Shown piece by piece: positions 43,978 to 51,808 of a DNA stretch of 64,000 bases (position 1 is the first letter of the stretch; each line of letters opens with the position of its first letter). Below the pieces are notes generated by a model that worked only from the letters and a program-made list of their open reading frames with translations, was not told where the DNA came from and did not search any database. Source of the DNA: an uncultured Dorea sp. Lineage in GTDB: Bacteria; Bacillota_A; Clostridia; Lachnospirales; Lachnospiraceae. The translations under genes and the position numbers were made by a program. The stretch covers positions 36,292 to 100,291 of the forward strand of contig CAJTRM010000008.1 in NCBI GenBank assembly GCA_910578865.1, written 5' to 3'.

Positions 43978-45216
43978 TTAAATCAGCGGATACTTATCAG
44001 TCAGCTCTTTTACAAGTGTCCTGGCCTTGTCCACTGCATCCTCTCTCTTTATTACCATCGTGATCGCTTCTGCAATCGTATCCATATCTTTTTCTTTCAT
44101 CCCGCGGGTCGTAACTGCCGGAGTACCAAGCCTGACACCGCTTGTAACAAACGGTGAACGCGGGTCATTTGGGATCGTATTCTTATTACATGTAATATGT
44201 GCCTCATCCAGACGCTTTTCCAGTTCCTTACCGGTAACCTCCTCTTCGCTCAGATCCACGAGCATCAGATGATTGTCTGTTCCTCCGGACACGATTTTTA
44301 CCCCCCGTGCCATAAGTCCCCCGCAAAGTGCCTGTGCATTTTTAATGACCTGCTGCTGGTATTCTTTGAATTCAGGCTGGAGCGCCTCTCTAAAGCAGAC
44401 CGCCTTTCCTGCGATCACATGCTCTAACGGCCCTCCTTGGGTTCCCGGGAAAATAGCCTTGTTAAAGTTAAACTTTTCCGCAGCTTCCTGATTGCATAAG
44501 ATCATGCCGCCTCTGGGACCGCGCAGCGTCTTATGCGTTGTTGTTGTCACAACATCTGCATACGGAATGGGGCTTGGATGAAGCCCTGCTGCCACAAGCC
44601 CTGCAATATGAGCCATATCTACCATAAGGTACGCTCCGGCTTCGTCTGCAATCTCCCGGAATCTCTTGAAGTCTATCGTTCTGGCATACGCACTCGCCCC
44701 TGCAATGATCAGCTTCGGCTTGTTGGCAAGTGCAATCTCCCGCACCGTATCATAGTCGATCACTCCCCGGTCATTAACTCCATAAAAAGAAGTCTCAAAA
44801 TATTTTCCTGACAGATTGACCGGTGACCCATGTGTCAAATGCCCGCCGTGGTCAAGATTCATGCCCAAAATCTTATCCCCCGGCGTAAGAAGTGCAAAAA
44901 ACACTGCCATATTTGCCTGCGCTCCGGAATGGGGCTGTACATTTGCATAGTCACAGCCAAAAAGTTCTTTTGCTCTGTCTCTTGCCAGATTTTCTACTAC
45001 ATCCACACACTGACAGCCGCCATAATACCGCTTTGCCGGATACCCTTCCGCATACTTATTGGTCAGCGGGCTCCCCATTGCCGCCATGACTGCCTTGCTC
45101 ACCCAGTTCTCGGATGCGATCAGCTCAATATGGGTATTCTGACGCTCCATTTCATCGGTAATTGCCTGTGCGATCTCGGGATCTGTATTTTTAATTTCTT
45201 CAAATGTATACATCAT
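43978..45216 (-). CDS. glyA: Serine hydroxymethyltransferase
   Basis: Interconverts serine and glycine with tetrahydrofolate. 412 residues: IELIASENWVSKAV, YPAKRYYGGC, the PLP-binding Lys in TTTTHKTLRGPRGG (about residue 228) and DMAHIAGLVAAG. Two adjacent ATG codons (45216, 45213) follow AAGGAGGG; either is possible. Monocistronic with its own promoter. Confidence 0.97.
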   Translation of the reverse strand: MMYTFEEIKNTDPEIAQAITDEMERQNTHIELIASENWVSKAVMAAMGSPLTNKYAEGYPAKRYYGGCQCVDVVENLARDRAKELFGCDYANVQPHSGAQANMAVFFALLTPGDKILGMNLDHGGHLTHGSPVNLSGKYFETSFYGVNDRGVIDYDTVREIALANKPKLIIAGASAYARTIDFKRFREIADEAGAYLMVDMAHIAGLVAAGLHPSPIPYADVVTTTTHKTLRGPRGGMILCNQEAAEKFNFNKAIFPGTQGGPLEHVIAGKAVCFREALQPEFKEYQQQVIKNAQALCGGLMARGVKIVSGGTDNHLMLVDLSEEEVTGKELEKRLDEAHITCNKNTIPNDPRSPFVTSGVRLGTPAVTTRGMKEKDMDTIAEAITMVIKREDAVDKARTLVKELTDKYPLI

Positions 45217-45242
45217 TCACCCTCCTTTTCTCCTTTATTTTC

Positions 45243-45271
45243 ATTATATCTTTAAGGAAATCTTCTTTCAA
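45243..45271 (-). promoter_or_regulatory. glyA promoter
   Basis: On the minus strand TTGAAA (45266-45271) and TATAAT (45243-45248) with a 17-base spacer. The leader is too short for a glycine riboswitch. Confidence 0.75.
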
Positions 45272-45450
45272 CATTTACTTTCTATTATTATACCCGGATC
45301 TACATGGGGCAACTCGCCCCATGCGTCGTATTTTTTCTTGAAATGCAACGACAGGAATGTTTAAATTATTCGAGAAAAAATATAGGGTTATACTCCATTG
45401 ACACAAAAGTTTTGAGAGTTGTCCAATCAATTTTTAATTCTTTATTTCAA

Positions 45451-45460
45451 GGGGGGGGGG
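45451..45460 (+). repeat. Homopolymer of ten G at a ribosome-binding site
   Basis: Ten consecutive G end six bases before the ATG at 45467, replacing the normal AGGAGG. Such tracts slip readily and could vary expression, though the gene downstream is broken. Confidence 0.8.
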
Positions 45461-45466
45461 AATCTT

Positions 45467-45957
45467 ATGAAGTTTTTAGCAAATCAAAAACTTGCCACAC
45501 GCATTAGTATTATCACTACAGCGATTACCTTTGCAGGCTTGCTGCTTCTCTGGTTCATCGTGGCTAATCGTGTAGCCTCTGCGGAAGAATATGTGACGGC
45601 CTTTGCCTTAAGCAGTGAAGTCCAAGATCTTCTCGCCAATCCGGAAGACCCCGCGCTGCTGCAAAAAGGCCAGAAATATACAGAAGACTTCGCGGCGGTC
45701 AAAGGGATCTTTGAAGGACTATATATCAGCACCCCCGACACATATGTGCTGACCCACACATCTCAGGGGGGCTATCGGGATAACTACCCAGGAAGGCGAC
45801 TCCTTAACCGAATTCCAAAATACAATTCTCGCGCAGCCACAGCTGACCAATCTCGGTATTATGGAATCTCCGGGAACCGGAATATTGCTTTCCAAACACA
45901 GGGGCATTGATCGGCCGGTCACTGGATGATGTAAAAACAGGAACAGAATCTATTTAA
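45467..45957 (+). pseudogene. Decayed sensory receptor N-terminus (chemoreceptor or similar Cache protein)
   Basis: Starts MKFLANQKLATRISIITTAI with a membrane helix (about 15-32), then an extracytoplasmic sensor stretch (ASAEEYVTAFALSSEVQDLL, FEGLYISTPDTYVLTHTSQG) typical of dCache receptors. Three kinds of damage: the segment between VANRV and ASAEEY appears shortened; the frame breaks at the six-G run 45766-45771, after which the next frame continues the family sequence (AIGITTQEGDSL, FQNTILAQPQLTNLGIMESP); and the rest of the receptor, including any signalling domain, is missing. A further frame change seems to occur near 45905 (IGRSLDDVKTGTES). Confidence 0.75.
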
Positions 45958-45958
45958 A

Positions 45959-46017
45959 GGGATACTGTAAAAGCAGCCATATAGAAGGCTCAACAACTTT
46001 TACAGTATCCCTTTTTT
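45959..46017. terminator. Bidirectional terminator
   Basis: GGGATACTGTAAAAG-type arm (from 45959) pairs with CTTTTACAGTATCCC (45997-46011), followed by TTTTTT. Lies between the pseudogene and the convergent lipoprotein gene, last of the envelope cassette. Confidence 0.88.
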
Positions 46018-46047
46018 ATCTCCGGAACTTCATAAATATTTGAAGTG

Positions 46048-46545
46048 CTATTCTTCTACAACCGCGCTGATCTCTACAGATGATACACTGTCTCCGTTCA
46101 GCCCGATCACAAGCTCTGTATCTCCGCTTTCATAGACCAGCTTGGACGCAGATTCTTCAGAAGCCTCTCCATAAGCCTCTGTTACCTCATCCTTCGTGCT
46201 TCCGATACTGATGTCTTTGTCTGTAGAAACCGTATCATCCATAAATACAACAGACAGTACATAATCCTTATCACCATCCGGATAAGTATTCAGTTTGAAC
46301 CCCGGATAAGTATATACTTTATCCAATCCTTCAAAGGCACAGCTCTCAGACTCGAAATAATCATCCGCCTCGCCCAGCTCATCTACAACCTTGGATGCGT
46401 CCGCACCCATCTCAATCTTCGTGGAGCCGCTGGTAAAGGAATAACCTCCGCCGGAAGAGCTCCCTTTGTCTGAACCGCCGCATGCGGTCAGCCCAAGAGC
46501 TGTAATCAGTGTTGCTGCTGCAAAAATTTTTTTCATGTTTTTCAT
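46048..46545 (-). CDS. Small secreted lipoprotein, unknown function
   Basis: 165 residues. Signal peptide with lipobox LGLTAC (Cys about residue 22), Gly/Ser-rich linker, then two similar repeats each holding a GxxxxxVxxxLGEAxD-like pattern (EMGADASKVVDELGEADDY and SIGSTKDEVTEAYGEASEE). Paired repeats of this kind are seen in small lipoproteins of BLIP/OmlA-like folds, a weak analogy. Start at ATG 46545, eight bases after AGGAGG. Downstream of the SGNH-like gene in the same direction, 72 bases apart. Confidence 0.7.
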   Translation of the reverse strand: MKNMKKIFAAATLITALGLTACGGSDKGSSSGGGYSFTSGSTKIEMGADASKVVDELGEADDYFESESCAFEGLDKVYTYPGFKLNTYPDGDKDYVLSVVFMDDTVSTDKDISIGSTKDEVTEAYGEASEESASKLVYESGDTELVIGLNGDSVSSVEISAVVEE

Positions 46546-46617
46546 TATTTGTACCTCCTTAAGTAATTTATGAATCTTTGCAGTCCTTCTGGAGATCTGC
46601 AAATCTTACATCGTTTT

Positions 46618-47688
46618 CTAAAAGCTTACGATTTCGCCGTATTCTGACAGTTCTTTCCGCTGTGCGGCTTCCATCTCTTCATAAAACCGGATTTTTTCTT
46701 CATAAACCTTCTGATATTCGGGATCAGACCTGTGATCTGTAAGGTCATAATTCTCCTTCAGATATTTCCCAAAGTAACCGGTAAGCTTTTCTGCCCCTGC
46801 CAGATTCATATGCAATCCGGCATCGTAAGTATCTGTGTTGTAATCAATGCCCACTTCCGAAGCAAGCTTCTCATAATTAAAATAATCAAGTCCATGCTCC
46901 CCGGCATATTCAACGATTTGTTGATCCCACTCATCATACCAGTGAGGGAAAAGACTTGGAGATTTGACGAGGACAAACGCAATCCCTTTTTCTTCACACA
47001 ACTCCCTCATCCTGTCCAGGTATTCCATGGCATAACTGCCAAGGGTATAATCCGGCAGAATATCCGGTTCCGGGAATCCTTCGGCAGGTCTTACATCCAC
47101 CCGCATATAATAGCCGTTGTGAGAGATCTTATCTTTGCGGAACATATAGGTAACGTCCTCGGCCGACAAATCAGACCATCGGGAATGATACCTCAGAATT
47201 GGAAATATATAATCCAGAGTATTCTCCTTATCTGTCGCAGATGCCTCAATGGCATCCAGCTTCGTCTTTGAAAACTTCATTCCGTCGAGCGTCATGCGGT
47301 TATAGGCCTCACTCTGAGGCTCATCATACTTAAGAGCCAGCACATTAAATACCACAACCTTCGGCGTCTCATACCGAAGCGTATCCTCCAGAAGATAATA
47401 AGACTGCCAGGTTAACTGCTGTGCAGAACCTCTGATATAACTGGTGATCCCATATTCCTCATATAATGAAATAGGCGAAAAATTTTCATAGACTTCACAG
47501 TCCCCCACAAACAGAACGTCATGGTCCGTGGTCTCCTCATAATATTCAGCTATTAATGCACCTTCCACAATGTCTGACATATATTTGGGCATCAGCAGCC
47601 TTTGCAGGAAGAACAGCGTAATAAACAGGACGATCAAAAAGGATGCAGCCTTAAAAACCCAGGCGGATGATTTCTTGAATTTCCCCAT
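46618..47688 (-). CDS. SGNH/AlgJ-DltD-like membrane-anchored protein
   Basis: 356 residues. One N-terminal membrane helix (FKAASFLIVLFITLFFLQ) then an extracytoplasmic SGNH-hydrolase-like domain. Block I reads LFVGDCEVYENFSP, where family members usually have GDS; the nucleophile would be Cys or is lost. The C-terminal DAGLHMNLAGAEKL corresponds to the DxxH block. In alginate and D-alanylation systems such proteins accept the acyl group from the MBOAT protein and place it on the polymer. Directly downstream of the MBOAT gene (12 bases). Confidence 0.75.
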   Translation of the reverse strand: MGKFKKSSAWVFKAASFLIVLFITLFFLQRLLMPKYMSDIVEGALIAEYYEETTDHDVLFVGDCEVYENFSPISLYEEYGITSYIRGSAQQLTWQSYYLLEDTLRYETPKVVVFNVLALKYDEPQSEAYNRMTLDGMKFSKTKLDAIEASATDKENTLDYIFPILRYHSRWSDLSAEDVTYMFRKDKISHNGYYMRVDVRPAEGFPEPDILPDYTLGSYAMEYLDRMRELCEEKGIAFVLVKSPSLFPHWYDEWDQQIVEYAGEHGLDYFNYEKLASEVGIDYNTDTYDAGLHMNLAGAEKLTGYFGKYLKENYDLTDHRSDPEYQKVYEEKIRFYEEMEAAQRKELSEYGEIVSF

Positions 47689-47700
47689 AATATGCCCCTC

Positions 47701-49296
47701 CTAAAACTGATTGTATATAAATTGGCTCTGGTCAAAGCCGATTCCATACGCACCAAAAATAATAACCGACAGAGCCAGCACAAAAAAGACCGCATATCTT
47801 AAAATCTCAGGGCCTGCAAAGATGAGATCCCGCACACTGCCTTTCTTCTCCTGCAGCAGGCTGACTGTAAACAGCAGAATAAGGCACAGAAGCAGCAGAA
47901 TATAATCTGCACCGGTAAGGCCCAGTTCCAGAAACGCCTCCGCGTGTAAATCACTGAGACGAAAATGTGTGAACATATTTCCAAACATACGGAACGTAAG
48001 CGGAACGTCGCGGTAGCAGTCGAACATACGAAGACTGCTCATCAGCAGAATCGTACGCAGGATTTCAAACACGCCGTACCACTTCTTCTCTTTCACGTCG
48101 TATCTGTCGTGGAACTTTTTGTACAGAGGTTCACATTCCTGCGAGATCATAATAACTACAAAGTTCATAAGTCCCCATACGATAAAGTTCCAGCTTGCGC
48201 CATGCCAGATACCCGTCGTAAACCATACTGCGAAAGAGGACAGATACACAGGTACACGCTTTCCAATGAAATCTCCGAATTTCGCACGGGAGGCTTTGGA
48301 AATGTTCAGCATTGGTTTACACACGGAGATCGGATAGAAGATATAATCCGTAAACCAGGTTCCCATAGTGATATGCCATCTTTTCCAATATTCCTTGATA
48401 TTTTTTGAAAGATAGGGCCGTCTGAAGTTTTCAGTGACGGTAATGCCCATCGTCTCTGCAATTCCGATCGTGATGTCAATACCTCCGGTAAAGTCGGCAT
48501 ACAGCTCGAACGCATAGAACATCATGCCCACAAATACAAATCCGCCCTGATAAACGTCAGGATTCTGGATGATGGTAGTCACGGCACTTAAAATCCGGTC
48601 CGCGATCACAGCCTTCTTAAAATATCCCCACAAGATCCGGTAAAGTCCATAAGATACCGTCTTTGTGTCAAACTCATGCCTCGCATAGAGGGACTTTGCA
48701 AGATCACTGTACCTGCTGATAGGCCCCTGTACCAGCTGCGGGAAAAAGGATACGAATAAAGCAAGCTTAAACAGATTTTTCTCCGCACGGCATGTCCCGC
48801 GGTATACATCAATGATGTAGCCCATCGTCTGGAATGTGTAAAAGGAAATCCCCATGGGAAGCACCAGATCCACGAAAGAAATCTGTCCGTCTCCTCCGAA
48901 AGCATGCAGGATTCCGTTAAAATTCGCAATCACGAAGTTTGTGTACTTCAATACCGCCAGGATCCCCAGGTTAAAGAACAGGCACACAAGCAGCCACTTC
49001 CACTGCTTTGCTTTTACAGAAGCCTTGTAGGCTTTCTTCTCTTCACGGCTGAGAATCCCTTTATTTTCTTTTATATATGTATCCTGCATCTCCCTTAAAG
49101 TATCCAGCCTGCGGCTTACCAAATAAGTAGAAACCGTCGTGGCGCCGATAAAAAGCAGATAGGACGGGCCGGCAATAAAGTAAAATGTATAACTGGCCGC
49201 CAACAAAAGCGGCCATTGACATTTCTTCGGCAGAAGATAATACAGCAGAAAGACAACAGTGATAAATCCAATAAAGCTATAGGATGTAAACAGCAT
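47701..49296 (-). CDS. MBOAT-family O-acyltransferase, AlgI/DltB type
   Basis: 531 residues, about 11 membrane segments. Family landmarks: YTFQTMGYIIDVYRG, QLVQGPISRYSD, KRWHITMGTWFTDYIFYP and the catalytic His in TTGIWHGASWNF. Transfers an acyl group from a carrier protein across the membrane. Size is closer to AlgI (about 500) than to DltB (about 400). It starts eight bases after the carrier protein gene, which supports functional coupling. Confidence 0.9.
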   Translation of the reverse strand: MLFTSYSFIGFITVVFLLYYLLPKKCQWPLLLAASYTFYFIAGPSYLLFIGATTVSTYLVSRRLDTLREMQDTYIKENKGILSREEKKAYKASVKAKQWKWLLVCLFFNLGILAVLKYTNFVIANFNGILHAFGGDGQISFVDLVLPMGISFYTFQTMGYIIDVYRGTCRAEKNLFKLALFVSFFPQLVQGPISRYSDLAKSLYARHEFDTKTVSYGLYRILWGYFKKAVIADRILSAVTTIIQNPDVYQGGFVFVGMMFYAFELYADFTGGIDITIGIAETMGITVTENFRRPYLSKNIKEYWKRWHITMGTWFTDYIFYPISVCKPMLNISKASRAKFGDFIGKRVPVYLSSFAVWFTTGIWHGASWNFIVWGLMNFVVIMISQECEPLYKKFHDRYDVKEKKWYGVFEILRTILLMSSLRMFDCYRDVPLTFRMFGNMFTHFRLSDLHAEAFLELGLTGADYILLLLCLILLFTVSLLQEKKGSVRDLIFAGPEILRYAVFFVLALSVIIFGAYGIGFDQSQFIYNQF

Positions 49297-49304
49297 AGCA
49301 ACCC

Positions 49305-49532
49305 CTACTCGTCTTCCAGCCGCACGATCAATTCATACAGTGCCTGTGCAGAATTGAAATTATCGGGCACAATCTCCTCGGCGGGAATCACAACATCGAA
49401 TTCGTCATTGATCTCTGAGATAATGCTGATGATATCGAAAGAGTCGATAATCCTGCCGTCCACAAGATTGCTGCAGGTTTCAAAATCAACTTCCGGGTGC
49501 AGATTTGTTAAGATTTCCAGTAAAGCTTCCAT
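49305..49532 (-). CDS. Acyl/aminoacyl carrier protein (DltC-like)
   Basis: 75 residues, acidic. The phosphopantetheine Ser is in GRIIDSFDIISIISE (about residue 31), in place of the common DSL. The fold matches carrier proteins of dlt-type systems. Sits between the adenylation enzyme (12 bases) and the MBOAT gene. Confidence 0.9.
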   Translation of the reverse strand: MEALLEILTNLHPEVDFETCSNLVDGRIIDSFDIISIISEINDEFDVVIPAEEIVPDNFNSAQALYELIVRLEDE

Positions 49533-49544
49533 AATGTTCTCTCC

Positions 49545-51065
49545 TTATTTTTTCTTGTTTTGTGCCATATCTTTTAATGTTACACGGTCAATCTTACCGT
49601 TCGCTGTCAGCGGCATTTCTTCCAGTGCATAGACCTGATTCGGGATCATGTATCTGGGAAGCGTCTCCCTTATATGAACGATAAGTTCTTTTGTTTCAAT
49701 TTCTCCCGTATAGAAGAGAATGATCTTTTCTTTCTCTTTATTATAAATACAGCATGCACTGCGAACGCCCTCAACCATATTCACATGTACTTCAATCTCC
49801 CCAAGCTCGATCCTGTGCCCCATATGCTTAATCTGATAATCTTTTCTGGAGATAAATACCAGCTCCCCGTATTCATTTAATTTTCCGATATCGCCTGTGC
49901 GGTAGATCAGTTCATGGTAGCATTGGTTCAGCGGATTCTGAACAAACACCTCGTCCGTTTTTTCAAAATCTTTATAATATCCAAGAGTCAAGGCCGTACC
50001 CCGGATACAGATTTCCCCGGGATCACCGGCTTTCGGTATGTTATGATCTTCATCCAGAAGAAGGATTTCTGTATTTTTAAAAGGACGGCCGATCGGAATT
50101 GCCTCTCCTTCTTCAAAGTCACGGTTTACCTCGTAATAACAACTCATCCCTGTTGCTTCCGTAGGCCCGTACAAATTGATAAAACGCGCATTCGGCAGGG
50201 CAGCTTTCCACAGACGGAACTGCTTGATCGGAAAGACTTCGCTTCCGAATGCAATCGTAGTCAGATATTTCGGGACTACCTTGTCAAATGTTTTCATAGA
50301 GGAGATCATCGTCAGCGCGGAAACAACCCAGCAAACAGTATTAATCTTATATTCATTCAGGAATTCCACCAGCCTGACCGGAAACATAAATAATGATTTT
50401 GGCGTCAGGTATGTGGTCGCCCCGCATTTCAGACTGGAAAACAGTTCCTTTAAGCATGCGTCAAAATACAGCGGCGTCTGATTCGCCAATACGGACTCAT
50501 CCGTAATGTGCAGCACTTCTGTCAGATTCTCCACGTAATCAATGACAGACCGGTGACACGCGACGACGCCCTTTGGCACGCCGGTGGAACCTGAGGTGAA
50601 CACAATATATACCGGATCTGTATCAATTGCCTGCTCCCGGACGGCACTGAGCCGCTCCGGATCCGCCGGTTCCCGGGAAATCTCGTCATAGAGCAGAACT
50701 TCTCCGCTAAAATCCTTGAATTCCTTCACATGCTCAACGGTCGTCTCATCACAGATCACAACCCTCGGCTTGAGATTCTGGAAAATCAGGGAAATCCGAA
50801 ATGCCGGCATCTCTTCGTCAATAGGAACGTAGAAGCAGCCGCTGTAGACCACTCCCCAGAATGCGGCGATCATATGAGGATGTTTCTTCATATATATAAC
50901 GACGGGTTCTCTCTGATATCCTTTTTTCAAAAGACAGGTCCCGATACTTCCGGACACGTCCGACACTTCCTGAAAAGTCATGCCCATAGATTCATTGGCA
51001 AATGCAAGTTTATCCGGATATTTTTTCACGGTCCTTTCCAGGTATTCTAATATATTTCTCTGCAT
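49545..51065 (-). CDS. Amino-acid adenylation enzyme (DltA-like)
   Basis: 506 residues of the ANL superfamily; activates an amino acid with ATP and loads it on the carrier protein. Core motifs: YIVFTSGSTGVPKGV (A3), NLYGPTEATGMSCYY (A5), YRTGDIGKLNEYGELVFISR (A7), KHMGHRIELGEIE (A8) and TANGKIDR with the catalytic Lys (A10). In DltA the residue before A5 that selects D-Ala is a Cys within an FCGE motif, as I recall; here the stretch reads AFGSEVFP, so the Cys is Gly. That argues against plain D-Ala. Confidence 0.88.
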   Translation of the reverse strand: MQRNILEYLERTVKKYPDKLAFANESMGMTFQEVSDVSGSIGTCLLKKGYQREPVVIYMKKHPHMIAAFWGVVYSGCFYVPIDEEMPAFRISLIFQNLKPRVVICDETTVEHVKEFKDFSGEVLLYDEISREPADPERLSAVREQAIDTDPVYIVFTSGSTGVPKGVVACHRSVIDYVENLTEVLHITDESVLANQTPLYFDACLKELFSSLKCGATTYLTPKSLFMFPVRLVEFLNEYKINTVCWVVSALTMISSMKTFDKVVPKYLTTIAFGSEVFPIKQFRLWKAALPNARFINLYGPTEATGMSCYYEVNRDFEEGEAIPIGRPFKNTEILLLDEDHNIPKAGDPGEICIRGTALTLGYYKDFEKTDEVFVQNPLNQCYHELIYRTGDIGKLNEYGELVFISRKDYQIKHMGHRIELGEIEVHVNMVEGVRSACCIYNKEKEKIILFYTGEIETKELIVHIRETLPRYMIPNQVYALEEMPLTANGKIDRVTLKDMAQNKKK

Positions 51066-51083
51066 ATTTCCTACTCCTTGGCA

Positions 51084-51797
51084 TTATGTAATTAAATTCC
51101 GGTAGTTTTCCTTCAGCCTGCCCCGGCATCTTAAAACAGATCTCTGAGCCAAGATCTCCATCACATCCAGATACCCGCCCCCGATGGGAAAATCCCGCTT
51201 AATCAGGGACAGTTCTGTACATCCCAGGATGACTACCTGTGCGCCCTGCCTTCTTAAATGCGAAGATACTTCCCGGAAACAATCTATATCGACAGGTCTT
51301 CCGGCTTTTACGTCCTTATAGATCAGCTGCATGACCATCTCCTGGTATTCTTTTTCCGGAATATGTACTTCAATCCCCACATCCTCTAATTCCTTCTGAA
51401 AGATACGGCTTCGGATCGTTCCGTCGGTAGCCATGAGCCCGACGCTTTTGATATGGTTCCATTCCAGTTCAATCCCTGTTTCCTGGATTGCATGGATGAT
51501 CGGGACAGGAATGTTCTCAGACAATTCCTTGTGAAAATAATGCGCCGTAATACAGGGAATACTGATACAGGCAGCCCCCTGTACAGCCAGTTCCTTTCCG
51601 ATCCGTATCATATCCCGAACCGGATTTTCCTGGCTTTCCCCAAGGATATAGGATGTCCGGTCCGGAATCCCGGGACAATTATATGTGATCATTTCCAGAT
51701 GATCCTGATCTCTTTGCGCATCGGTCATTTGAATGATCAGTTCCATAAAATACACCGTTGCGGCAGGCCCCAGGCCCCCTATGATACCCAGTGTCAT
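51084..51797 (-). CDS. Aspartate/glutamate racemase family protein
   Basis: 237 residues, cofactor-independent racemase. Both catalytic cysteines are present: ISIPCITAHYF (about residue 82) and VILGCTELSLI (about 194), together with GIIGGLGPAAT at the N-terminus and GIPDRT. Best match is the aspartate racemase branch (RacD/YgeA), not MurI, but substrate is inferred. Start at ATG 51797, seven bases after AGGAGG that itself overlaps the stop of the transglutaminase gene. Lies between that gene and the adenylation gene (18-base gap). Confidence 0.9.
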   Translation of the reverse strand: MTLGIIGGLGPAATVYFMELIIQMTDAQRDQDHLEMITYNCPGIPDRTSYILGESQENPVRDMIRIGKELAVQGAACISIPCITAHYFHKELSENIPVPIIHAIQETGIELEWNHIKSVGLMATDGTIRSRIFQKELEDVGIEVHIPEKEYQEMVMQLIYKDVKAGRPVDIDCFREVSSHLRRQGAQVVILGCTELSLIKRDFPIGGGYLDVMEILAQRSVLRCRGRLKENYRNLIT

Positions 51798-51808
51798 ATT
51801 CATTCCTC

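Noticed and set aside
45217..45243. Possible glycine riboswitch before glyA
   Set aside because: The leader from the promoter to the start is under 30 bases, and no aptamer-like motif is seen.
45303..45323. Palindrome around GGGGCAACTCGCCCC upstream of the receptor remnant
   Set aside because: Short hairpin with no T-run and no matching second copy; I cannot assign a role.
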